This document shows, one piece after another, positions 26,081-33,426 of a DNA stretch of 64,000 bases. Origin of the DNA: Bauldia sp. Its GTDB lineage: Bacteria; Pseudomonadota; Alphaproteobacteria; Rhizobiales; Kaistiaceae. Each line of letters begins with the position of its first letter. Position 1 is the stretch's first letter. The notes beneath the pieces were generated by a model that ran no database searches, was not told the origin of the DNA, and saw only the letters and a program-made list of their open reading frames with translations. A program made the position numbers and the translations under genes. The stretch lies in the NCBI GenBank assembly GCA_026126065.1, contig JAHCJY010000001.1:824001-888000 (forward strand), written 5' to 3'.

Positions 26081-27323
26081 GACCCAGATCCTCCGGCGAA
26101 ACCGCCTGAAGCGAGAACCGAAAGACAGTACCGCCATCCGGATTGGGCGCGGCAGCTATCGTGCCGCCGTGCGATTCAACGATGGCCCTTGAGATTGAAA
26201 GGCCAACTCCCATTCCTTGCCGCTTCGTGGTGACGAACGGCTCGAACAGGCGGGCTGCGACCTGCTCCGACAGCCCGCAACCCGTGTCGGTGATTTCAAT
26301 CAGGAGCATCCGGTTCGAGGCGGGCGTCGCGGAGATCACCAATTCGCGACGCTCCGAGGTTGCCATGGCTTCCACGGCGTTCCGAATGAGGTTGAGCAGC
26401 ACCTGCTGAATCTGGATTCGATCGACCAGGACAAGATCGGCCGAGGAATCCAACCGATATGAGATGCGGACGGGCAGTTCCCTGGATCCGACGAGCGCCA
26501 GAGCGCTTGCCTCCTCGACAAGGTTGCTGATGCTCACGATCCGCCGCTCGGTCTCGCCGCGGGAAACAAAGCTCCGAAGGCGTTGAATGACCTCGCCGGC
26601 ACGCAGTGCCTGTTCGGCGGCCTTGTCGAGCGCTTCGATGACCAGAATGGCGCGCTCGTCTTTGCTGTCCTGCAGTAAGCGTCTCGACCCTTGCAGGTAG
26701 TTGGCTATAGCCGCAAGTGGCTGGTTAAGCTCGTGGGCAAGGGCCGAGGCCATCTCACCCATCGTGCTGAGGCGTGAGATGTGGAGCAGCTCGGCCTGGA
26801 CCTCATGAAACCGGTGTTCATGCTCCCGTCGTTCGGTCAGGTCACGAACGAAGCCGGTAAACTGGCGTATTTCTCCAAGAGGTACTTCACCGACCGAGAG
26901 TTCCATCGGGAAAGTACTGCCGTCCTTCCGTTGACCGACGACGACCCGGCCCTTGCCGATCACCCGGCGCTCGCCGGTCATCAAATAGCGCGCGAGATAG
27001 CCATCGTGCTCACGGGAATACGGTTCCGGCATCAGCATGCTGACATTGGCGTCCCGCACTTCGTCGGCGGTGTAGCCGAACAGGCGCTCTGCAGCGCTGC
27101 TGAAGGACTGGATGCGGCCGCTTTCGTCGATAACGATCATCGCGTCCGGGACGGTCGCGAGTATCGAACGCAGGTGGGCCTCGCGGCCGTCCAATTCGGC
27201 GACGAGGTCGCGAACAACTTCGATCGCATGCTGGGCAAGTTCGTCCGCGGATACCCCGCGTCGGATCGGCCGCTTCAGAGCTTCCTGGGCGGGCGGCAGT
27301 CGTCCATTGAGATCATCGCGCAA
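26070..27323 (-). CDS. fixL: Heme-PAS oxygen sensor kinase FixL
   Basis: A 417-residue cytosolic kinase. The PAS domain (about residues 55-165) holds the heme-binding His 106 in [10 protein letters not shown] and, exactly 20 residues later, the oxygen-sensing Arg in IGKGRVV, as in Bradyrhizobium FixL (His200/Arg220). The kinase core has [20 protein letters not shown] (His 197), NAVEAM and DTGCGLSEQ, with [10 protein letters not shown]. No membrane segments are present. Deoxy-FixL phosphorylates FixJ under low oxygen. TTG is used as the start and is uncertain. Confidence 0.93.
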   Translation of the reverse strand: MRDDLNGRLPPAQEALKRPIRRGVSADELAQHAIEVVRDLVAELDGREAHLRSILATVPDAMIVIDESGRIQSFSSAAERLFGYTADEVRDANVSMLMPEPYSREHDGYLARYLMTGERRVIGKGRVVVGQRKDGSTFPMELSVGEVPLGEIRQFTGFVRDLTERREHEHRFHEVQAELLHISRLSTMGEMASALAHELNQPLAAIANYLQGSRRLLQDSKDERAILVIEALDKAAEQALRAGEVIQRLRSFVSRGETERRIVSISNLVEEASALALVGSRELPVRISYRLDSSADLVLVDRIQIQQVLLNLIRNAVEAMATSERRELVISATPASNRMLLIEITDTGCGLSEQVAARLFEPFVTTKRQGMGVGLSISRAIVESHGGTIAAAPNPDGGTVFRFSLQAVSPEDLGHAR

Positions 27324-27614
27324 GGCGGGCCCCGCTCGGCAGAGTAGCAGCCCTCTCCCAGATGCATCCTAATCCGACCGCGCTGTATTAATCAAACAAG
27401 CACATTGGCTCGATTGTGAACGGAAGTGCCGAGCCCCCGCGAACTGGTGCAGGAACTTTCTGATTATTGGCGGAACGCTGCCGGAAGGAGAGCCAGCGGT
27501 GCGGCAGGCGCCGCGTTGTGACCGTCCTCACGCCCGGCCCGACCCACCCCTGGATCTGACGCCGCATGTCGACCGCGGCTGGGCTCTGGGACGAGACGAC
27601 GGCCGCCCAAGCGA

Positions 27615-27643
27615 AAGGGCCGCGTTGGTGATGCGCGGCCCTT
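27615..27643 (-). terminator. Terminator after hsp20
   Basis: A perfect 10-bp stem (AAGGGCCGCG / CGCGGCCCTT) lies 22 bp past the hsp20 stop. The rest of the 27324-27664 gap holds no gene that I can support. Confidence 0.75.
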
Positions 27644-27664
27644 CGACGGACAGTGCAGCGATGA

Positions 27665-28189
27665 TCAGCCGACGTTGATGCTGATCCGCTTCTCGGCTTT
27701 CTGCGCGTCGGCGGTCTTGGGGAGTGTAACCGTCAGGACGCCATTGGCGAAGGACGCCGCGATCGCGTCAGAGTTGACGCCCGCCGGCAACTCGAACGAA
27801 CGGCGGAATGAGCCGTAGCGGCGCTCGGACACGTAGTAGTCCTTCCGTTTCTCCTCCTTCTCCTCCTTCTTCTCGCCGGTGACTGTGATCGCGTGGTTGG
27901 TCACCTTCACGTCGATGTCCTTCTCCGCCATGCCGGGGAGTTCGAGCGTGACCTTGTAGTCCTTGTCCGTTTCGACGACGTCGGCGGCGGGGACGGTCGC
28001 CGTCCCACCGAGATCGAACTCCGAGAACGGACGACGGAGCGAAGCACGCCAGAAGTCGCGGTCGAAGTCCTCGACAAGGCGGTCCACGGCGCGGCGGAGC
28101 GTTGTGAACGGCCGCCATTCCTTGGTGGCCGCCTCGGCGATCTCCTTTGCCTCGGTGGCGGCAGGGGCAGTCTTTGCAGGTTCGGCCAT
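27665..28189 (-). CDS. Hsp20-family small heat-shock protein
   Basis: A 174-residue chaperone. An acidic/alanine N-terminus leads into the alpha-crystallin domain (about residues 75-165), with VVETDKDYKVTLELPGM, then VTNHAITVTGEKK, RRYGSFRRSFELP and the signature GVLTVTLPK. It ends with an I-x-I-type tail (RISINV). Small Hsps hold unfolding proteins under stress. ATG 28189 has GGAGG at good spacing; the frame is open a further 25 codons upstream. An FNR-type box centred 68 bp ahead suggests oxygen control, analogous to the acr/hspX gene of mycobacterial DosR. Confidence 0.92.
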   Translation of the reverse strand: MAEPAKTAPAATEAKEIAEAATKEWRPFTTLRRAVDRLVEDFDRDFWRASLRRPFSEFDLGGTATVPAADVVETDKDYKVTLELPGMAEKDIDVKVTNHAITVTGEKKEEKEEKRKDYYVSERRYGSFRRSFELPAGVNSDAIAASFANGVLTVTLPKTADAQKAEKRISINVG

Positions 28190-28250
28190 GTGGGTATCCT
28201 CCAGGGGGGCGGGAAGCACACCTTCTTCGCCCGATCCCGCGACGGCTGCC

Positions 28251-28264
28251 TTGACCTGGCTCAA
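28251..28264 (-). promoter_or_regulatory. FNR/FixK-type box upstream of hsp20
   Basis: TTGACCTGGCTCAA keeps the TTGA-N6-TCAA core and is centred 68 bp ahead of the Hsp20 start. The remaining sequence between 28190 and 28533 contains no supported gene. Confidence 0.55.
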
Positions 28265-28533
28265 GTCACGGCACTGCGCGCGAGCGTTGCCGAACGCGGT
28301 TCAGGTTTCGGGTCCCCTATGGCGATCCATCGGGAGGACGCGGTCGGCGGTGGGCGACGACGGTCGTGAGCCGCTCCCCGGGGGCCCTCAGAACGGCGGC
28401 TTGAGGAAAGCCAGGAGCACACTCCCGGGACCGGCCATCCCACATGCGTCGGCGGACGTTGTGGCAGGGGACGGCGGAGCATCACTCCCGCGCTGCGCCG
28501 GGCACAGGGCACGGCCGGACCGGCTGAGGGAGC

Positions 28534-28911
28534 CTATGATTCCGGAACGGGGTGGAAGGCGACGCCGCAGCCCAGCGCATCACTGAGTGCCCACAGCTCC
28601 CGCATCCGGTCCCGAAGGCGAAGGAAGTCAGCGTCTGCAATCCCCGGCTCCACGAGAAAGTAGGACGGGGGCAAGAAGAAGAACATGTCGGGCCGCATCA
28701 GCTGGGCCTCCATTCGGGCCAAAGCGGGTGTCAGTCCTTCAAGCAGGTAGGCCTGCTCGGTCAGAGTCACGGCCTCCGCGAGCAGGCTCGGACACGACAA
28801 TGGCAGGGTCGCAGATGCGGCTCCCTGGTCCGCCGACCAGGCGACTGAGGTCAGTGGCGGCAACGCCGACAGAATGGCGACAGTGCCTGCGACCCTCCAG
28901 AGTCTTCTCAC
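28534..28911 (-). CDS. Secreted hypothetical protein
   Basis: A 125-residue protein with a signal peptide (VAGTVAILSALPPLTSVAW, cleavage near SA-D). The mature part contains two cysteines that could form a disulfide (LSCPSLL and ALGCGVAF) and a MFFFLPPSYFL segment. The GTG start lies 6 bp after the stop of the VOC gene, so the two are probably cotranscribed. No family is recognised. A hydrophobic middle suggests folding against a membrane or ligand, but this is not demonstrable from sequence. Confidence 0.65.
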   Translation of the reverse strand: MRRLWRVAGTVAILSALPPLTSVAWSADQGAASATLPLSCPSLLAEAVTLTEQAYLLEGLTPALARMEAQLMRPDMFFFLPPSYFLVEPGIADADFLRLRDRMRELWALSDALGCGVAFHPVPES

Positions 28912-28917
28912 GGACGA

Positions 28918-29562
28918 TCAGCGCCGCGGACGCCGACGCGGCGTGGCCGGCGGCGGAGGTGCGAAAGGGGTCGCTGCCGGCTCGAGGATCCCGAAGATGT
29001 TGCCCTCGGTATCCTTGAAGACCACCAGCGTTCCGATGCCCGGCATCTCGGACGCCGGACTCACGATGACACCGCCTGCCTCGACGATCCGCCGCGCATA
29101 CTCCCCGGCCGAGGGAACTTCGATCGTCGGCGTCACGGACTGCCATGGCAGTTCGCGCTTCCCGATCCCCGCGCCGATGCCGGGGCTGCCCGGAGCGCTC
29201 GTCGGGAGAAGGAGCCGATATGGCGTTGGCCCCGGCAGCTCCTGCACCTGCCAGCCAAACACGGTCTGGAAGAAGCGCGCGGCTCGAGCCGGGTCATCGG
29301 CCGAAATGTCGACATGGACGAAGCCGCCCGGCGAGGTCACCGTCTCTGCCTTCACGGGCGACGTCCTGGACGTGGCGCGCTCAGCCGGCCCGGGTGGGAT
29401 TGGGTCGCCTTCGCCGGGACCCCGGCCAAGTCCCTTTTCCCGACCGGCGGCACGCGCGTTTGCTGTGCCTCTTGCCGCTTCTTCGGCCAGACGGAGCTTG
29501 CGGAGCTTCTCGGCGTCGCGCTCCACCCGCTTCTCGAGATTCGCCTCTCGTTGACCTGGCAT
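28918..29562 (-). CDS. VOC/glyoxalase-superfamily protein with charged N-terminal extension
   Basis: A 214-residue protein. Residues 1-80 are highly charged and then Gly/Pro-rich (RVERDAEKLRKLRL, EKGLGRGPGEGD). Residues 80-200 form a VOC domain: FVHVDISADDPARAARFFQTV, FGWQ, PTIEVPSAGEYARRIVEAGG and VVFKDTEGNIFGI with the usual terminal strand. VOC proteins bind metals and carry out varied chemistry; candidate metal residues are the His of VHVD and the Glu of TEGN. The substrate is unknown. The tail is Pro/Arg-rich. Confidence 0.78.
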   Translation of the reverse strand: MPGQREANLEKRVERDAEKLRKLRLAEEAARGTANARAAGREKGLGRGPGEGDPIPPGPAERATSRTSPVKAETVTSPGGFVHVDISADDPARAARFFQTVFGWQVQELPGPTPYRLLLPTSAPGSPGIGAGIGKRELPWQSVTPTIEVPSAGEYARRIVEAGGVIVSPASEMPGIGTLVVFKDTEGNIFGILEPAATPFAPPPPATPRRRPRR

Positions 29563-29813
29563 CGACTACCTCCGTTGCCTTGGCTGGCCTCGCGCATCAA
29601 ACGCTCGTCATCCATGCCGCGCGCCGGACCGGCGTGCCTTGAGGCGGATCAACCGGACCGACGCATTCCCGCCTCGCGGGCGCGGACAGGGGAACTCCGT
29701 CTCTCGGGCGGGAGGTCGCAGCGCCTGGCGCAGCCATTGCTGGGGATGGAGCCGTTATTCCTCGATGAGGTGTCTCAGGCCCGTCATGGACGCAGGAACG
29801 GCCGACGGTGCGC

Positions 29814-30482
29814 TCAAGACAGGCTGGTGGCCTCCGCCTCGCGGAGGAGCTCCACCACCTCGGCGTCGGACGTCTGGCCAAAGTCGCGGTAGTGCAGCCC
29901 GACGGCGAAGAACGGGGTCGGTGCGCTGAGGCAGACGATCTCGTCGACCTCGTCCTTGAGCTGGTCCAGCGTCTCGGGTGGCGCTACCGGGACGGCCAGG
30001 ATGGTGTGGCCGGCTCCGCTGCGGCGCAGCGCCTTGAGCGCGGCCCGGACCGTGCCGCCGGTCGCAATGCCATCGTCAACCACGATGACCGTCCGGCCGC
30101 GAACCGGAACGGGCCGCCGGTCGCCAAGATAGGTGCGGCGGCGGCGTTCGATCTCACGAAGCTGCCGGTTTGTCTCCGCTTCGACATACTCCTGCGGGAT
30201 GCGGGCCTGGGCGATGACCTCGTCGTTGAGGACGATCTGGGGATCGGCGCCATCGACGACGGCGCCGATGCCGAACTCGGCGTGACCCGGCGCGCCGATC
30301 TTGCGGACGAGGATCAGATCGAGCGGCACGTGCAGCGCTCGGGCCACCTCGAAGGCGACCGGAACGCCGCCGCGCGGGAGGGCGAGAATGACCGGCTTGA
30401 GGCTCGCGAAGCGGCTGAGGGCCTGGCCCAGTCGCTCGCCAGCATCCCTTCGATCGGCGAATTGCAGGGGCTCCGTGGACAT
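29814..30482 (-). CDS. Phosphoribosyltransferase-family protein
   Basis: A 222-residue PRTase fold protein. The PRPP-binding loop is VIVVDDGIATGGT near residue 125. The N-terminal part has VILALPRGGVPVAFEVARAL, PLDLILVRKIGAPGHAEFG and the long helical hood with NRQLREIERRRRTY. Proteins of this type are frequently adjacent or fused to dienelactone-hydrolase-like enzymes and are of unknown substrate. It starts 5 bp after the hydrolase gene and ends the operon 33077-29814. ATG 30482 is chosen since the upstream open frame overlaps the hydrolase gene. Confidence 0.88.
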   Translation of the reverse strand: MSTEPLQFADRRDAGERLGQALSRFASLKPVILALPRGGVPVAFEVARALHVPLDLILVRKIGAPGHAEFGIGAVVDGADPQIVLNDEVIAQARIPQEYVEAETNRQLREIERRRRTYLGDRRPVPVRGRTVIVVDDGIATGGTVRAALKALRRSGAGHTILAVPVAPPETLDQLKDEVDEIVCLSAPTPFFAVGLHYRDFGQTSDAEVVELLREAEATSLS

Positions 30483-30487
30483 CCTGG

Positions 30488-31150
30488 TCACCTTTGAACT
30501 GCGGGCTGCCTGAGGTGGATCCGGAACCAGTCGCTCGCGTGGCGAATGACTTCGTCGAGCGTGCCGGGCTCCTCGAACAGGTGTCCGGCGCCTTCGACGA
30601 TGATGAGTCGCTTCACGGTGCGCAGCGCATCGAAGGCGGCCCGATTCAAGTCGATCACCGGGCCGTCGAGGCTGCCGACGATCAGAAGCGTCGGGGCCCG
30701 GACGGCGGGCAGCATGTCGATGGCCAGATCCGGCCGGCCACCGCGCGAGACCACCGCGGCGACGGTGGAACCTGGCAAGGCGGCCGCCTTGAGAGCGGCG
30801 GCCGCACCGGTGCTGGCGCCAAAATAACCCGGCGTCAGCGAAGCGGTGCGACGGTCGCTTGCCACCCATTCGGTGGCCAGCGTGAGGCGGGACGCGAGGA
30901 GGTCGATGTCGAAGACGTTGCGGCGGTCCTGCTCTTCGGCAGGGGTCAGGAGATCAAGAAGCAGCGTCGCGAGCCCGGCCGAACGCAGCGCGGCTGCAAC
31001 GCGGCTGTTGCGCGGGCTCAGCCGCCCGCTGCCGCTGCCATGCGCGAAGATCACTATCCCGCTCGATCCATCGGGAACCCCGAGGAGGCCCGCAAGGCCC
31101 AATGGCCCGATGGTCACTTCAACGACGCTGGCAGCGTGATCAGACCCCAT
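30488..31150 (-). CDS. Alpha/beta hydrolase (dienelactone-hydrolase-like)
   Basis: A 220-residue alpha/beta hydrolase. The nucleophile elbow is GYFGASTGAAAAL (Ser), the acid is likely in LIVGSLDGPV, and the catalytic His lies in GAGHLFEEPG. The oxyanion region IVIFAHGSGSGRLSPRN follows a short N-terminal strand. It sits 2 bp after the erythromycin-esterase-like gene and 5 bp before the phosphoribosyltransferase gene. These three families recur together in many bacteria, suggesting joint action on a nucleotide- or sugar-linked ester that has not been identified. Confidence 0.88.
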   Translation of the reverse strand: MGSDHAASVVEVTIGPLGLAGLLGVPDGSSGIVIFAHGSGSGRLSPRNSRVAAALRSAGLATLLLDLLTPAEEQDRRNVFDIDLLASRLTLATEWVASDRRTASLTPGYFGASTGAAAALKAAALPGSTVAAVVSRGGRPDLAIDMLPAVRAPTLLIVGSLDGPVIDLNRAAFDALRTVKRLIIVEGAGHLFEEPGTLDEVIRHASDWFRIHLRQPAVQR

Positions 31151-31152
31151 GG

Positions 31153-32496
31153 TCAGAGCCCGAACGGATAGGTGTCGGGAACGCCCGACGGCTTCCCGTC
31201 GGCGAGCGGTGTGACTGCCCGCGTTTCCTCGAACCAGACATAGGCATCGAACTGCTCGGGGAGGATGGCCTCGAAATAATGGCTGTAGAGCTCGGTCTCC
31301 GGACGGTAGACGACGCCGATCGCACGCTCGAGCCGCGGCATGGCGAGCGTGTTACGGACGTTGGCGGCGCGCGGGTCGCGGAGGTCGGTCAGTGAACGGG
31401 CGACCCCGGTCTGGCGGAAGATGCGCTCGTAGGAATCGGAACGGGCCGGCAGAACGGTCTTGACCCGCATCGGAGCGCCCCAGTCGTCGGCGGCCGCGAC
31501 CGTGCCCCGGTCGGTGCCGAAGCCGATCAGGACGGCGTCGCTGCCGAAAGCGGTACGGCACAGTTCGCCGATGTTGAACTCGCCACGCCAGCCCATCGCG
31601 GTCGCCGAGGCGTCGCCGATGTGGGAGTTGTGCGCCCAGACGATGGCCTTGGCGTCCGGTCCCCGGCGGTCCATTACCGCGCGCAGGGTGTTGAACATGT
31701 GGCGGTCGCGGAGGTTCCAGGACTCGGTCGAGCCGCGGTACATCATGCGATAGTACTGCTCGGCGGCGTGGACCGTCCGCGCGTTCTGCGCCGCGTCGAA
31801 GAAGTCCTCGCCATCCTTCGCCTCATAAGCGATCTGCTGCTCGAGGAGGTCGCCGAGCTGGGCGACGACATCGTCCTCGCACGGATCCGTCTCGCCGCGG
31901 GTCACGACGCGGCCATACCAGGCCGGCTCCGCCTGCCATGGCGTGAGGCAGCCATAGCGGTCACGAGCGCGCCTGGCCGCCACGGGATCGACGCGGTCGA
32001 GATAGGCGAGCACGGCGGCGATCGAGGACCGCATCGAATAGACGTCAAGACCGCGAAACTCCGTCCGCCTGGCCATCGGGAGGCGTTCGTTGTGGGTGCG
32101 GAGCCACGCCGTGAACGCGGCGACTTCCTCGTTTCGCCACATCCAGGTCGGGAAACGGACGAAGGTTTCCTCGCGGTGCTCGCCGAGACCGCGATGGCGG
32201 ACATAGCGGTCGATCCGGACGGCGTCCGGCCAGTCCGCCTCGACGGCGACGATCGTGAAACCGTGCTGCTCGATCAACCAGCGGGTGATCGCCGCCCGCG
32301 CGCGATAGAACTCCGAAGTGCCGTGCGTGGCCTCCCCAAGCAGGATCAGCCTGGCGTCGCCGTAGCGGTCGAAGAACGCGCCGAAGTCCTCCTGACGTTC
32401 CGGCGCCGGCAGTGCCTCGCAGGCACTGCGAATGGCCGCGGCAGCCTCATCGGCACCGCGAGCCCGGATCCGCTGGACTTCCGCTGCTTCCCGCAT
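31153..32496 (-). CDS. Erythromycin-esterase-family protein
   Basis: A 447-residue protein of the EreA/ChaN-like superfamily. Family motifs are LILLGEATHGTSEFYRARA, VAVEADWPDAVRIDRYVR, LDVYSMRSS, VWAHNSHIGDA (active-site His) and GFGTDRGTVAA with the C-terminal HYFEAILPEQFDAYVWF. Despite the name most members are not resistance enzymes, and its linkage to the PRTase and hydrolase genes points to a housekeeping or stress role. ATG 32496 is chosen because GAGAGG precedes it and the longer frame would run into the DUF1269 gene. Confidence 0.9.
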   Translation of the reverse strand: MREAAEVQRIRARGADEAAAAIRSACEALPAPERQEDFGAFFDRYGDARLILLGEATHGTSEFYRARAAITRWLIEQHGFTIVAVEADWPDAVRIDRYVRHRGLGEHREETFVRFPTWMWRNEEVAAFTAWLRTHNERLPMARRTEFRGLDVYSMRSSIAAVLAYLDRVDPVAARRARDRYGCLTPWQAEPAWYGRVVTRGETDPCEDDVVAQLGDLLEQQIAYEAKDGEDFFDAAQNARTVHAAEQYYRMMYRGSTESWNLRDRHMFNTLRAVMDRRGPDAKAIVWAHNSHIGDASATAMGWRGEFNIGELCRTAFGSDAVLIGFGTDRGTVAAADDWGAPMRVKTVLPARSDSYERIFRQTGVARSLTDLRDPRAANVRNTLAMPRLERAIGVVYRPETELYSHYFEAILPEQFDAYVWFEETRAVTPLADGKPSGVPDTYPFGL

Positions 32497-32540
32497 GGGC
32501 CATCCTCTCGAAGACGCTGCCGGAACCGGCCGTGCCGGCG

Positions 32541-33077
32541 TTACGCTGCGACGGGCTGCGGCGCCTCGCGTCGGGAGGCGAGGGCTTCCTCCAGCCGCTT
32601 CTCCTGCTCCGGGGAGAGGGAGGTGCGGATGATCCGGCCCTTGAACTGCGAGAACTCGGCGAGAACCTTCTCGGGCTGCGCCTTGCGCACGAGCAGGAAC
32701 AATGCGGAGCTGTCCGGCTTCAGCGTGCTGGCCAGCTGCGCAATCAGGTTGTCGTCGATCCCGTAGTCCACTGCAGAGCCGGCAAGCGCACCGACGCCCG
32801 CCCCGGCGATCCCGCCCACGGCGATACCCATGACAGGGGCCAGGAACAGGAGGCCGATCAGGCCGCCCCAAAGTGCGCCGCGAGCGAGGCCCGAGGCGGT
32901 GCCGATGGCCATCGGCGAAACCGACTGCTTCAGTGTAACCGCGCCGTTCGGGCGCCTCACGGCGACGACCGCGTCCTCCAGATCAATAAGGTATTCCTTC
33001 TCGAGCCGTAGCAGGACGGAGAGAACTCTGTCTGCCTCGAACATATCGTCGAAGCCGACAACGATGAATTCCGACAT
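32541..33077 (-). CDS. DUF1269 membrane protein
   Basis: A 178-residue protein, first in a four-gene minus-strand operon. The N-terminus (MSEFIVVGFDDMFEADRVLS) and the YLIDLEDAVVAVRRPNGAV block are typical of DUF1269. A glycine-rich hydrophobic hairpin (LWGGLIGLLFLAPVMGIAVG and AGAGVGALAG) follows, then DYGIDDNLI and a basic/acidic tail. Such glycine-zipper membrane proteins are often stress-induced; function unknown. An FNR-type box is centred 67 bp ahead of the ATG, likely controlling the whole operon through the phosphoribosyltransferase. Confidence 0.88.
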   Translation of the reverse strand: MSEFIVVGFDDMFEADRVLSVLLRLEKEYLIDLEDAVVAVRRPNGAVTLKQSVSPMAIGTASGLARGALWGGLIGLLFLAPVMGIAVGGIAGAGVGALAGSAVDYGIDDNLIAQLASTLKPDSSALFLLVRKAQPEKVLAEFSQFKGRIIRTSLSPEQEKRLEEALASRREAPQPVAA

Positions 33078-33137
33078 GAGAGACTCCAGCGCTGGTTGGA
33101 TCGGCAAGTTTTGTCGCATCGCCGCCGAGGTCTCACC

Positions 33138-33151
33138 TTGATCCTTGTCAA
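33138..33151 (-). promoter_or_regulatory. FNR/FixK-type box upstream of the DUF1269 operon
   Basis: TTGATCCTTGTCAA is centred 67 bp ahead of the DUF1269 start. The divergent ppsA gene starts about 280 bp away, so direct control of ppsA by this box is less likely. The rest of 33152-33426 holds no supported gene. Confidence 0.65.
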
Positions 33152-33426
33152 GACGGTGGTTGGGACGTCGTGGTCCGGTCAGCCGACACGGACGAGCCAC
33201 GTCGGTAAGACTGTGGGGCCACTCGAGCAAACGGGAGGGCGGGCTGAGGAGGTCGCGTGGGCGGACGCCAAATGGGACGGCGGAACGCGGGAGCCTCCGT
33301 GAGCTTCGGGCCGCACGGCCCAGGGCCCGGATCGTGCAGCATGCGCCGGTGGGCCGGGCTATGGTGTCCGAGAGGCGAGGGGTGCCAGGTTCAGCCGTAG
33401 CGGGCCCGCAACCGTAGGAGCGCGCC

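Noticed and set aside
31153..32496. Macrolide-resistance gene
   Set aside because: Although in the erythromycin-esterase family, its operon context and wide family distribution do not support a resistance role.
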